Assembly (NCBI GenBank): GCA_024637275.1
Contig: JAGXFS010000017.1
Location: 1-35,558 of the forward strand
DNA: 35,558 nucleotides
Source: Acidimicrobiia bacterium
GTDB lineage: Bacteria > Actinomycetota > Acidimicrobiia > Spongiisociales > JAENVV01
Direction of reading: 5' to 3'
The notes beneath the pieces were generated by a model, which saw only the letters and a list, made by a program, of their open reading frames with translations, did not search any database and had not been told where the DNA came from. Position numbers and translations under genes: made by a program. Of the stretch, positions 8,640-18,400 are shown one piece after another; within the stretch, counting starts at the first letter, position 1, and each line of letters opens with the position of its first letter.

Positions 8640-10168
8640 CCGACCGCACCCGATCTCGATCCGGCGGTCGCTCTGCCCGCCAGGCGGCCCGAGCTGCCCA
8701 CGTTCTCGAACGCCAGGCCTATCTCACCCGCACCATGAAACCGCTCGAAGTGATGACGGATGAGGGGCTCGAAATTATCGAAGCCAACGCCGACCGCCTC
8801 ATGACCGAGGTCGGCCTGGAAATCCACGATGACTATGCGATTGGCGTCTTCAGAGATGCCGGGGCAACAGTTGACGGGACCCGGGTCCGCTTCGATCCCG
8901 GGATGTGCCGGTCGATCGTCCAGGCCACGGCACCGGCCCAATACACCCAGCACGCCCGCAACACTCAGAACAGCGTCGAGATCGGCGGTATGAACACCGT
9001 ATTCGCCCCCAACTACGGGTCGCCGTTCGTTCGGGACAAAATCCAGGGTCGTCGTTACGCCACCATCGAGGACTTCAACAACTTCGTAAAACTTGCGTAC
9101 ATGAGCCCTTATCTGCATCACTCGGGCGGCACCGTGTGCGAACCGGTAGACCTTCCCGTCAACAAGCGCCACCTCGACATGGTCTACGCCCACCTCAAAT
9201 ACTCCGACAAACCTTTCATGGGATCGGTCACGGCCTCCGAGCGGGCCCAGGACTCAGTCGACTTGGCCAGGATCGGATTCGGAGGCGACCTGGCCGACCG
9301 GACGGTCATGACTTCGCTCATCAATGCCAACTCACCAATGTCGTGGGACTCAACGATGCTCGGGGCGGCCAGGGTCTACGCAGAGAACAACCAGGCCTGC
9401 ATCATGACGCCGTTCATTCTGTCAGGAGCCATGGCACCGGTAACCCCCGCCGCCGTCGCCACCCAAACCCTGGCTGAATCGCTGGTCGGAATGGCGTTCT
9501 GCCAGTTGGTCCGTCCGGGAGCCCCCGTGATCTTCGGTTCGTTCGCATCGTCGATGTCGATGCAGACCGGCGCACCAACGTTCGGGACCCCCGAACCGGC
9601 CCTGGTGCTGTACACAGTCGGGGCGCTGGCTCGCCGCCTCGGCGTCCCATTTCGCTCGGGCGGGTCGCTCACGGCGTCGAAGACCGCCGACGCGCAAGCC
9701 GCCTACGAATCAGCCAACACGCTCCAACCAACCCTTATGGGTGGCGTCAACTTCGTCCTGCACGCCGCGGGCTGGCTCGAGGGCGGCCTGGCTATCGGCT
9801 ACGAAAAGTTCATCCTCGACGCCGACCAGCTTGGCATGATGTCGACCTTTGTGAAGGGCGTCGATCTCACGCCCAACGGTCAGGCCATTGACGCCATGCT
9901 CGCCAACCCTCCTGGCCAGCACTTTCTCGGCACCGAACACACCCTCGCCAACTTCGAGTCGGCGTTTTATCGATCAACGACGGCCAACAATGACAGCTTC
10001 GAGCAGTGGTTTGAAGAGGGCTCGGTAGAGGCTGAGGACCGTGCCACGGCCCAGTGGCAGACCATGCTTGCCGAATACGAACCGCCCGCCCTCGACGAAG
10101 CGATCGACGAAGCACTCCTCGCATTCATCGCTACCCGCAAGGCCGCCTCACCGGATTCGAACGTCTGA
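8636..10168 (+). CDS. MttB-superfamily amine methyltransferase, non-pyrrolysine (candidate glycine betaine:corrinoid methyltransferase)
   Basis: The 510-residue protein belongs to the trimethylamine methyltransferase family (PF06253). Recognisable stretches are NYGSPFVRDKIQGRRYATI, INANSPMSWDSTML and FGSFASSMSMQTGAPTFGTPE. There is no in-frame TAG, so it lacks pyrrolysine and belongs with MtgB-like enzymes that demethylate quaternary amines rather than trimethylamine. Divergent DMGDH/ETF genes make glycine betaine the best substrate guess; proline betaine, carnitine or other betaines remain possible. AGGAGG lies just before ATG 8636, a stronger ribosome site than other genes in the operon show. 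It abuts the MTHFR gene as TGATG. Confidence 0.88.
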   Translation: MTDRTRSRSGGRSARQAARAAHVLERQAYLTRTMKPLEVMTDEGLEIIEANADRLMTEVGLEIHDDYAIGVFRDAGATVDGTRVRFDPGMCRSIVQATAPAQYTQHARNTQNSVEIGGMNTVFAPNYGSPFVRDKIQGRRYATIEDFNNFVKLAYMSPYLHHSGGTVCEPVDLPVNKRHLDMVYAHLKYSDKPFMGSVTASERAQDSVDLARIGFGGDLADRTVMTSLINANSPMSWDSTMLGAARVYAENNQACIMTPFILSGAMAPVTPAAVATQTLAESLVGMAFCQLVRPGAPVIFGSFASSMSMQTGAPTFGTPEPALVLYTVGALARRLGVPFRSGGSLTASKTADAQAAYESANTLQPTLMGGVNFVLHAAGWLEGGLAIGYEKFILDADQLGMMSTFVKGVDLTPNGQAIDAMLANPPGQHFLGTEHTLANFESAFYRSTTANNDSFEQWFEEGSVEAEDRATAQWQTMLAEYEPPALDEAIDEALLAFIATRKAASPDSNV

Positions 10169-11016
10169 TGCGCTTCGAACTGAACGAGAACCAGCGAGCC
10201 GGTCTTCGAAGAGTTCTTGAACACGCCAAATTCGAACTCATCCCCCTCAAGAACGTCCTCGACCAGGCCAGGTACCTACCGACCGGTGCGACCGTGTCGG
10301 TAACCGCTTCTCCCGTCAAGACATTGGAAGACACTTGGGATCTGGCCGCCTCACTTCAGCAAATGGGCTTCACGGCGGTGCCGCATTTGTCCGCGAGAAT
10401 GACGAACGACAAAGCGCACCTCGAACGGCTTCTTAAGCGGCTCGACGACCTCGACATCCACGACATCTTCCTCGTGGGTGGAGACGCACAGGATCCGGGC
10501 GAATTCTATGACGCGATGTCGATCCTACGGGCCATGGACGATATCGGTCATTCAGTCACCACGATCGGAGTAACCGCCTATCCGGATGGGCACATCGTCA
10601 TCCCCGACGAGAAGCTCGCTCAGGCGCTCCACGACAAACAACCGTATGCGTCATCCATGACAACCCAGATGTGTTTTGATCACGAAAAGATCGGTCACTG
10701 GCTCAAGGACACTCGCAACGATGGCATCACGTTGCCGGTGGTGTTCGGGATCCCTGGAGTCGCCGATCGGCTCAAGCTGATCACGATCTCAGCCCGCATC
10801 GGGGTCGGTCAGTCGGCGCGGTTCCTGTCCAAGAACTCGAGCCTCGTGACCAAGTTCATCAAGCCTGGCGGATACTCGCCGGCTGAGTTACTCGAACCGA
10901 TGGCCAACATGTTCATGTCTGATGCTGCCAACGTCGCCGGCCTGCACATCTACACGTTCAACCAATGCGACACAACCGAAGAGTGGCGCCAGCAGTACCT
11001 CGCTGAACTGGCGTAA
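10168..11016 (+). CDS. 5,10-methylenetetrahydrofolate reductase family protein
   Basis: A 282-residue TIM-barrel protein. TGATVSVTASPVKTLEDT, FTAVPHLSARM and DIFLVGGDAQDPGEF fit the MTHFR fold, in which the HLSAR and GGD loops line the flavin/folate site. PYASSMTTQMCFDHEKI matches the region that reads AxFx(I/T)Q in MetF. Being last in a methyl-transfer operon, it most likely runs in the oxidative direction, turning 5-methyl-THF from the corrinoid pathway into 5,10-methylene-THF, rather than supplying methionine synthase. ATG 10168 shares a base with the preceding stop. A convergent gene ends 7 bp beyond. Confidence 0.85.
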   Translation: MRFELNENQRAGLRRVLEHAKFELIPLKNVLDQARYLPTGATVSVTASPVKTLEDTWDLAASLQQMGFTAVPHLSARMTNDKAHLERLLKRLDDLDIHDIFLVGGDAQDPGEFYDAMSILRAMDDIGHSVTTIGVTAYPDGHIVIPDEKLAQALHDKQPYASSMTTQMCFDHEKIGHWLKDTRNDGITLPVVFGIPGVADRLKLITISARIGVGQSARFLSKNSSLVTKFIKPGGYSPAELLEPMANMFMSDAANVAGLHIYTFNQCDTTEEWRQQYLAELA

Positions 11017-11023
11017 CCCACCC

Positions 11024-12427
11024 CTACAGCGGTTCGTGGGGCAGCGACGCCCGGGCTGCGCGCAGGTAGGCATAAGGAGTCGCCAACAGGAAGTTAGAAA
11101 CCCGTGACGTGTAGACGTCGGCGTAGCGTTCGACCTGACGGGCAAACAGGCTTTTGTCCATACCCGACCGCATAAGCAATCCCCACTGCGGATTGTTCAA
11201 GACGCCGGCTTCGATGGCCAGAGGCGAGATTTCATCGTCGAGGCTGGCCAACTGCATACGTGCCTGCTCAATGTCGTCCACCAACTCGTCGGACGGCCCA
11301 CTTTTCGATCTGGCAAGGTGCAACTGGTCGAGGTGCAAGCTGGCGAGTCGAGCTTCGAGGAGTTCCTTCTCACCCATCAGAGCGGTCAAACGAAACTCAT
11401 CGTCTTCGAAAGCTTCCAAGGACTGAAGTTCCGATTCGAGTTCACGCAATATCAGCGCGGTGCGCCAGCGGAGTTGGGCCTTGGAGGCGTGTACGTCGCC
11501 GAATAGATGATCTCCGAAGTACAGGATCTCGTCTCCGGACAAACCGAGGCTGTCTTCGACCCGTCTGGCACAACCTCCAAAGTAGACCGCCCCCGGTTCG
11601 GCCAGACCGGCGTGCGGGGTGAGGAGAGACAGATCCTCGTCCACGACGTGATAGAGGGTGTGGTCGTCAAAGAAGAACCCAGGTTTGCCGGCACTGACAA
11701 TCACCGTGTCAAAGAGATCGCGCCATGACATCCCGCCGTCGAGGTATGGATCGAATGCGTATTCCATGATGCGGCGGGCATAGTTCCAATCAGAGTTCGT
11801 GATGAGAATTAGGCGTTTCCCGGCCGCTTTCTGGTCGAGCAGTGTGCGTGGAACGTCAGGGTCAGGTTCCACGAACCGTTCGGGGTCCGCCAGGATTTCG
11901 GCCTTAAGGGTGCCTTCCATGTGGGCGTCGTCGAGCGAGTCTCGCACGGTGACGTACAGGTCCTCGTATCCCATGACTTCGGGAATTCGCCCGGCGTCGG
12001 CCAGGTCGACTACCTGGGCAAACAACGCAGCCTCCGACATCGAGAACATGGTGTTCAGGAAGATCCAACGCGGTTCCCCAAGGTCAACGACAACTCCGGC
12101 ATAGGCGCGCCTGAGTTCTGAGTACCCGTAGCGGCGGGTTCCGTGGACCGCCCGGATGACGTATCCGAACCTCGTGACCTTCAAAAGATTTCCGAGTTCG
12201 AGGTCGATCGCCAGACCCTGAATGACCTGGTCAGGGTCAAACTCCAGATCTTCGACTGGCCAACCACGCTCGAGCAGTCGATCGCGAGTGTGCTCGTAAG
12301 CCCGACGTTCCCATTCAAACGAGTTGTAGTGCACGAGCGTGTAATCGAGGTCATAACCGATGGCCTTGATTGAACGGAGGTTCAGGGTTCGGTTGGCGAA
12401 AATACGTTGGGACCTGTCGGGACTCAT
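11024..12427 (-). CDS. HAD-superfamily 5'-nucleotidase (cN-II/PF05761-like)
   Basis: The 467-residue protein begins with the HAD motif I IKAIGYDLDYTLVHY, with nucleophile Asp26, acid/base Asp28 and Thr30. Later LILITNSDWNYA supplies motif II and ILYFGDHLFGDVHASK the Mg-binding motif IV. The layout matches the cytosolic purine 5'-nucleotidase family (IMP/GMP-type) found in animals and many bacteria. The exact nucleotide cannot be told. A helical, charged region (about 330-410) follows the core. It converges on the MTHFR gene and is divergent from pabB, sharing a 61-bp promoter region with it. Confidence 0.82.
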   Translation of the reverse strand: MSPDRSQRIFANRTLNLRSIKAIGYDLDYTLVHYNSFEWERRAYEHTRDRLLERGWPVEDLEFDPDQVIQGLAIDLELGNLLKVTRFGYVIRAVHGTRRYGYSELRRAYAGVVVDLGEPRWIFLNTMFSMSEAALFAQVVDLADAGRIPEVMGYEDLYVTVRDSLDDAHMEGTLKAEILADPERFVEPDPDVPRTLLDQKAAGKRLILITNSDWNYARRIMEYAFDPYLDGGMSWRDLFDTVIVSAGKPGFFFDDHTLYHVVDEDLSLLTPHAGLAEPGAVYFGGCARRVEDSLGLSGDEILYFGDHLFGDVHASKAQLRWRTALILRELESELQSLEAFEDDEFRLTALMGEKELLEARLASLHLDQLHLARSKSGPSDELVDDIEQARMQLASLDDEISPLAIEAGVLNNPQWGLLMRSGMDKSLFARQVERYADVYTSRVSNFLLATPYAYLRAARASLPHEPL

Positions 12428-12488
12428 CGCGCCATGCTATCGGGCGGGAGACCCTCGACAGATGTCCAAGCGTTAGGCTCCGCGCAAC

Positions 12489-14216
12489 ATGCTGACTGCC
12501 CGCTTCGACGACCTCCGCCCGGGACGAAAGCGTTCATTCGGATTTGGCGAACCGGTTGGTACCGTCGTCGCCCGGATCCGCGATGAGGTGCCGAACGCCA
12601 TCATCGAAGCGGACCGCCTCGCCCAAGAGGGTTATTGGTTGGCGGGCATGGTGTCCTATGAGGCCGCCCCCGCCTTCGACCCAGCGCTAAGAACCGCACC
12701 GGTCAGCAGCTTTCCGCTGGTCGCGTTTAATGTCTACGAAGCGGTCATCAACGATCCGGCCCACGTCACAGAGTCAGGGCGGGTTGCGAAATGGACCCCA
12801 AACATCGACGAGGCGACGTATGTCTCGCACATCGATCAGATCCGGGAGTCGATCCGGCAAGGCGAGACCTATCAGGTCAACTACACGCTACGGATGCGAG
12901 GACAGTTGGAGGGCGACGCCCAGGGCCTGTACCGGGACCTGATCATCGCCCAATCGGGAGGGTTCGGCGCCTACTTGAAACTGGACGACTGGCAACTGGT
13001 TTCGGCCAGCCCTGAGCTGTTCTTCCGCTGGGACCGGTCAGGCAAACTCGTGACCCGGCCCATGAAGGGCACCACCCGTCGCGGACGGTTTACTTCCGAG
13101 GATCGGGAGCTCGTCGACGAGCTCGTCTCATCGGAGAAGGAGCGGGCCGAAAACGTGATGATCGTTGACCTTATTCGCAACGACCTGGGCCGGGTTGCCG
13201 AGTTTGGATCGGTCAGCGTATCGGAGCTGTTCGCCGTTGAGCAATACAACACGGTGTGGCAGATGACGTCAGAAATCGAAGCGCAAGCCCGCCCCGACGT
13301 GGGCCTGTACCACCTGTTCGCCGCCCTCTTTCCCAGTGGTTCAGTCACGGGTGCACCCAAGGCGGCCACCATGGGCATCATCGCTGCGCTCGAACAGGTC
13401 CCCCGCAACGTCTACTGCGGTGCGATCGGTGTTTTGGCGCCACCCTCCTCGTACGCGCCACGCGCCCAGTTCAACGTACCGATCCGGACCGTGCTGGTGG
13501 AAACCGGATCAGGAGAAGCCGAGTACGGCGTCGGTGGTGGGATCACCTACGACTCGACGTCCGGAGGTGAGTACGCCGAAGCGATGCTGAAAACCGAGGT
13601 CCTCGGCAAGTCAACCGAACGATTTACGTTGCTCGAAACGATGCGCTGGGACACTGGCGGGATCTGGCTCCTCGAACGACATCTTGATCGTCTGGCAGAT
13701 AGCGGCCGCTATCTCGGATTTTCACTTGATCTTGGCGCCATCCGGACGGCATTGGAAGCGCTGTCTTTCGACAAGGTAACCAGGGTCCGCTTGCTCGCCA
13801 ACGATGACGGGTTCTCGGTGGAATCGACCTCACTCGTCGAGCACAGTTCCGCTGTCCAATTGGCGATCGACGTGGTGCCAGTGGATCCCCGGGACTGGCG
13901 GCTGTTTCACAAGACGATATCTCGCCAGACATACCAAGACGCCGCCGCCCGCCACCCGGGAGCGGACGACGTCGCCTTAATCAACACAGAAGGCAACATC
14001 ACCGAAACCACGATCGGCAACCTCGCAGCCCAAATCAACGGCACCTGGTATACGCCGCCGATCATCGACGGGTTACTGCCAGGGACCTACCGGGCCCACC
14101 TCGTGGATGCCGGCCAATTGCGTGAACGATCCATCTCCACCGAAGAATTTCGTCGAGCCGATGACCTGGCCGTTGTGAACTCGATCCAGGGCTGGCGCAC
14201 CGCCCTGGTCGACTGA
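12489..14216 (+). CDS. pabBC: Aminodeoxychorismate synthase component I fused to aminodeoxychorismate lyase
   Basis: A 575-residue fusion. Residues about 1-370 are PabB, a chorismate-utilising enzyme: PMKGTTRRG with Lys193, ENVMIVDLIRNDLGR, and FPSGSVTGAPK. Residues about 375-575 are a fold-IV PLP enzyme like PabC: LLETMRWD, the FHKT segment with the likely PLP lysine, and NTEGNITETTIGNLA. Together they turn chorismate plus ammonia into 4-aminobenzoate for folate synthesis; the glutaminase PabA must come from elsewhere. There is no obvious Shine-Dalgarno before ATG 12489. TAGGCT lies 9 bp upstream, so the mRNA may be leaderless. Folate supply fits the folate-consuming region 1, although the genes are not co-transcribed. 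Confidence 0.92.
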   Translation: MLTARFDDLRPGRKRSFGFGEPVGTVVARIRDEVPNAIIEADRLAQEGYWLAGMVSYEAAPAFDPALRTAPVSSFPLVAFNVYEAVINDPAHVTESGRVAKWTPNIDEATYVSHIDQIRESIRQGETYQVNYTLRMRGQLEGDAQGLYRDLIIAQSGGFGAYLKLDDWQLVSASPELFFRWDRSGKLVTRPMKGTTRRGRFTSEDRELVDELVSSEKERAENVMIVDLIRNDLGRVAEFGSVSVSELFAVEQYNTVWQMTSEIEAQARPDVGLYHLFAALFPSGSVTGAPKAATMGIIAALEQVPRNVYCGAIGVLAPPSSYAPRAQFNVPIRTVLVETGSGEAEYGVGGGITYDSTSGGEYAEAMLKTEVLGKSTERFTLLETMRWDTGGIWLLERHLDRLADSGRYLGFSLDLGAIRTALEALSFDKVTRVRLLANDDGFSVESTSLVEHSSAVQLAIDVVPVDPRDWRLFHKTISRQTYQDAAARHPGADDVALINTEGNITETTIGNLAAQINGTWYTPPIIDGLLPGTYRAHLVDAGQLRERSISTEEFRRADDLAVVNSIQGWRTALVD

Positions 14217-14286
14217 CCGCGCCAGCGTCCCCGGACGACGTCTAACGCAGCCGATAGACTCCCAAGCTCCCCAGTTCGGAGTACCC

Positions 14287-14724
14287 ATGGCACAGACGAA
14301 GATGCCAAAAGGCATGACCAAAGTTTTCTCCGGTGGCCACACACTTCTCTACAAGCTATCCGGAGGCAAACTTGGATCAACCATGAGCGGCGGACAGATC
14401 GCCTTGCTCACAACCATCGGTCGCAAAAGCGGCAACGATCGAACCGTACCCCTGATCGTGGTGAACCATGGCGATGGCTGGGCGGTGACCGCCTCCTACA
14501 GCGGTCACGACGTCCACCCCGCGTGGTACCTCAACTTACAGAAGCAGCCAGAAGCCGATTTGACCATCGCCAAAACCACCCATCGGGTCCGCGCCCGGAA
14601 GATGGATGGCGACGAACGTACCGAAACATGGGATCGACTGACCGCCGCCTACCCTGACTATGCCGAGTATCAGAAGGTCACCGATCGAATTATTCCGGTC
14701 GTGGCACTCGAACCTGTCAACTGA
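14287..14724 (+). CDS. F420-type (deazaflavin) nitroreductase-family oxidoreductase
   Basis: A 145-residue protein of the DUF385/Ddn family. LLTTIGRKSGNDRTVPLIVV and the later HPAWYLNLQKQPEADL are the usual conserved blocks, which in Ddn relatives line the F420 binding groove. Such proteins reduce or bind varied substrates with F420H2; some bind other flavins or lipids, so the substrate is unknown. ATG 14287 has a CGGAG site upstream. The next gene starts 7 bp after its stop, so the two are probably co-transcribed with the VOC gene after them. It supports an actinobacterial host. Confidence 0.85.
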   Translation: MAQTKMPKGMTKVFSGGHTLLYKLSGGKLGSTMSGGQIALLTTIGRKSGNDRTVPLIVVNHGDGWAVTASYSGHDVHPAWYLNLQKQPEADLTIAKTTHRVRARKMDGDERTETWDRLTAAYPDYAEYQKVTDRIIPVVALEPVN

Positions 14725-14731
14725 CTTACTC

Positions 14732-15100
14732 GTGAAAGACTCACTACAACCCGGCCTGACGCATCAGTTAAGCGAACGGGTGTCCGCCGCCTTGTCGCCT
14801 CCGCATTTGCTCCCGATGATCGTGCTGTCCACCCCCAGCATGATCCTCCTCATGGAGATGGCCTCGCTGTACGCCGCTCAACCGCACCTCGATGACAACG
14901 AGACGACGGTCGGTACTCACGTTGACGTTTCCCACCGGGCAGCTGCCAGGGACGGGGAAACGGTCACCGTTGACAGCGAACTCATCACTATCGACCGTCG
15001 GCGGCTGACCTTCGCCGTTCGGGTATCGGTCGGTGATCGCATCATCGGGGAAGGAACCCATCAACGAGCGGTAATCGACACGGCCGGATTTCAAACGTGA
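14732..15100 (+). CDS. Hot-dog thioesterase, FlK (fluoroacetyl-CoA thioesterase)-like
   Basis: Starting at GTG 14732 the product has 122 residues and begins MKDSLQPGLTHQL, like FlK-family proteins; the longer frame upstream lies inside the previous gene. Thr34, Glu42 and His68 fall at spacings of 8 and 26, the same as the FlK catalytic triad Thr42-Glu50-His76. The surrounding VGTHVDVSHRAA and IGEGTHQRAVID also match. It should hydrolyse a small acyl-CoA thioester. Fluoroacetyl-CoA specificity is unlikely to be general in the family, so the substrate is open. The stop overlaps the next start as GTGA. Confidence 0.82.
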   Translation: MKDSLQPGLTHQLSERVSAALSPPHLLPMIVLSTPSMILLMEMASLYAAQPHLDDNETTVGTHVDVSHRAAARDGETVTVDSELITIDRRRLTFAVRVSVGDRIIGEGTHQRAVIDTAGFQT

Positions 15101-15447
15101 ATATCGAAGGCATCGACGTCGTCTTCTATTGGGTTACCGACCTCGATCGGGCTCTGGGGTTCTATACCGATGCTCTCAGTATTGGGCCAGGACCACGACA
15201 CGGGACCTGGCAGGAGATGGTCGTTCCCGGGCCAACTCGCTTCGCGCTTCACGGCGGAAGCACCGGCAACCGATCCGTGAACGCAATTGTTTCGTTCGTC
15301 GGGCCAGACCTGGAGGCGGCGATGCCCGAGCTTGCCGTGAAGGGACACGAGCCGACTGTCGAAGTCACGAACACCGGCCAGGCCCGGTTTGCCGAATACG
15401 CGGACCCCGATGGCAACCTGGTGCATATTCTCGAGCACACTGGCTGA
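15097..15447 (+). CDS. VOC (glyoxalase/bleomycin-resistance) family protein
   Basis: A 116-residue single-module vicinal-oxygen-chelate protein. VVFYWVTDLDRALGFYTDAL and FAEYADPDGNLVHILEH are the usual N- and C-terminal blocks, the final Glu being a common metal ligand. Substrate cannot be predicted. GTG 15097 overlaps the thioesterase stop, so it is the third gene of a small cluster with the deazaflavin oxidoreductase and FlK-like thioesterase. The cluster could deal with a small reactive metabolite, but that is speculative. It converges on the cyclase gene, with 29 bp between them. Confidence 0.82.
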   Translation: MNIEGIDVVFYWVTDLDRALGFYTDALSIGPGPRHGTWQEMVVPGPTRFALHGGSTGNRSVNAIVSFVGPDLEAAMPELAVKGHEPTVEVTNTGQARFAEYADPDGNLVHILEHTG

Positions 15448-15476
15448 CCGCGCATCGCACCAACCGGCGGGGCTAT

Positions 15477-18400
15477 CTACGAGCCGAGTAGCTCGGCACT
15501 CCCAATCTCGAATGCGGCCTTCAGCTCGGAGTCGCCAATCAGCGAGCCAATCTCGGCCGCTACGGCTTGCGCGCGGACGAGCACACCCTCCGCTTCGTCG
15601 ACTCGACCGAGCTCGACTAGAGACCTCCGACGCACGGCAAGTATTTCAAGCAGAACTCGGCGCATGGCGGGGTCGCACAGGGTCTCGCACTCGTCAAGCA
15701 GATCGATCGCCTGGTCATGGGCACCTAACGCCGCCTGTAACCGGGCGCCCTGCAGTTTGGTCAGTAGCTGATCGCCAGCCATCGCGTGAGAGGTCACATA
15801 TTCATCAGCCTCGGCATAGAGTTCTCGGGCGCGATCGACCTGCCCAAGTGTCAGCGCCAACTGGCAGGCTCCCAGCAAAGCTGCTGGTCGCATAAGAAAC
15901 ATCGTGGCGGTGTTCTCTTTTAGCGCAAGATCAAATACCGCTTGGGCATCGTCCATTTTCCGGGCCGCCAGCGCACAGGTTCCCATTTCGGACCACATCC
16001 ACGTGCCATAGGTTGTCCCGGTTGGCAGTTCCATCAGGCTGCTGGTCTCGTCGTGATACTGAAGAGCCCGCTCGATCATCGGTCCGCCTACTTCGAGGTA
16101 GGCGGTACCTATCACGCATCGCGATAGCGCTTTGAGATAGGGAATCCCGGTGGCATCGGCAGCCTCCATAGAACGGCGAAATAGGGCCAGACCCTGCTCA
16201 AAGTGTCCCTGCATCATGGCGCCTTTGCCCTGCAACACGGCTGCGAAAGTCTCTGCGGAGCGATCACCAATCTTGAGGGCGATCTCCATTCCGCGCTCCA
16301 GCGCATCGACCGTCCGCTCAGCGTTCCCCAAATGAAGGTTGGCAACCGGGATGGCAAATGTCAGCACTTCAGCTTGGAACCGAAGATTGCCCTGTTCCGC
16401 GGCTCGCGCCAGGGTCTTTTCAGCTTGCCCCAACCCATCGGCAAAGCGAGTGAGTAGGACCAGGGCATTCGACAGGTGGGTCATGCCGAACAGGGCAGCA
16501 TGATCATGGCCGGTGGCCTCCCCGTGGCGAATCACTTCCGTCATGTAGTGATGGACCTCGTCGAACTCGCCGGTCGGCGTGTGTAAGTAGCACTGGACAA
16601 CACAGGACTCTGCCAATCCGGCATGATCCTCTTGTTCCCGGGCTAGCTGCTCTGCATGGGCGACGTCTTCGAGAGCTTGACCCCGATCACCCATAAACAT
16701 GCCGCGCACGAATGCCAGTTTGTTGGCCCCCGAAACCAGCATGGGTGTATGACCCCGGTCTTCGCCCAACCTCCGCAGCTGGCTGTAGGCGTCGACGGCA
16801 CCTTCGATGTCGAAGAGCGATTCCTTGACCTGGCCGAGGCCCTCCAGCATCCGCTGGACGAGGTCGATATCTGTTGCCTCGTCGATCAGTTCGACCGCCG
16901 CTTCGAATCGGGAAATGGCCGTCGAGGTGGCGTAACCTGCAGCCGCACGCTCCCCGGCACTGACTAGATACGGAAGCGCCCGCTCCATCTGGCGGGATGC
17001 GACCAGGTGATCGGCGATGTCTTCCACCCGGTCCGGTTGGAAACGTTCAATGAAGTCGGCGATGCCAGCGTGTAGCTGCACACGATGGCGAAGCAGGATC
17101 GTTCGATAGGCCGCCTCCTGAACGAGCGCGTGGCGGAATTCAAAAGACCGCTTGGGAATACGAGCTACCTCCCGGATCAGCTCGCGGCGCTGGAGTTCGA
17201 GCAGCCTATCGTCAAGACTCGTCACATCCGGGACCAAGACGGCAAGTTCGTCGTAATAGAAGCGGCGACCTATGACGCTGGCGGCCTGGCCGACCACCCG
17301 AGCCGCTTCATCCAGTCGGTCGAGGCGAGCTGTCAAAAGAGCTTCGACGGTCGCAGGGAACGTGACGTTCTCGAGCTCACCGTGAGCAACCCACCGGTCT
17401 TCTTCGAATACGATCAACCCATCGTCCATCATCGAACGGACGATCTCCTCCACGAATAGAGGATTGCCATCCGCACGGGTCAAGATGAGATTCCTCACTT
17501 CCTCGGTGAGGGCGTCGATGGCTAGCAAACCGGCGACCAGTTCCCGAGTTTGGTCATATTCGAGGGGTGACAGCGCGACATTGGTGTAGCGGTGAGGATG
17601 GTCCCGGGCGGCCGTTTCGTGGACCCTCCACGAGGGTTCATTATGCCGAGGGCGGAAGGCGAGGACCACGACGAGGCTCGACCGGTCCGTGAGGCGGAGT
17701 AACTCGGTGACGACATCAATCGACGCTTCGTCAGCCCAGTGGAGATCTTCGAAGAACAGCACGACCGGTTCGACGGCGACGAGCGCTTCCAGCATCTCTA
17801 CCGTCGCCCGCATCCCTTCAGCTCGTAGACGGGCCGGATCGAGGTAGGCGATTCGATCTTGCTGATCAGATGGCAGCTCCACCCCCAGCATCCAGGCTAA
17901 ATATGGGGCCACCACCGCGACCCGTCCCGGCACCGTGGCTTCACAGAAACGAGTTATGAACCCCCAGTCAGCCGTTGACGCAGGCATGTCAGGACCCAGA
18001 CCGACAATGGAGCGAAGAATCCGCCGGACCGGGACGTACGGAGTTGAAGTTTCATACGAAAGCGAGCGCCCCGAATGCCAGGGAATGGTGGCTGTATGCG
18101 GTCCGTCGACAAGCTCCCGTTTCAGTTCAGCAATCAGCCTCGACTTGCCGAGACCGGCCTCGCCGGTCACCGAGATGATTCGACCGCTTCCAGCATGCAC
18201 AGTAGAGAAGGCGTCAGTAAGAGCGCGCATCTCGGCCTCGCGGCCGACCAGGGGACTTGCGAGCCCTTTGATGCCACGAATCGAGTCGGGCCTCTCTACC
18301 TGCTCAATGACGCGATACGAAGCAACCGGTTCGGCTTTACCCTTGACGTCGACCGGGCCAAGGTCCTCGAAAACGAAAAGCTGGTCCACCAGCCGGTAGG

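Noticed and set aside
8636-10168. Possible pyrrolysine-containing trimethylamine methyltransferase
   Set aside because: The frame is open for all 510 codons with no internal TAG, so it is a non-Pyl family member.
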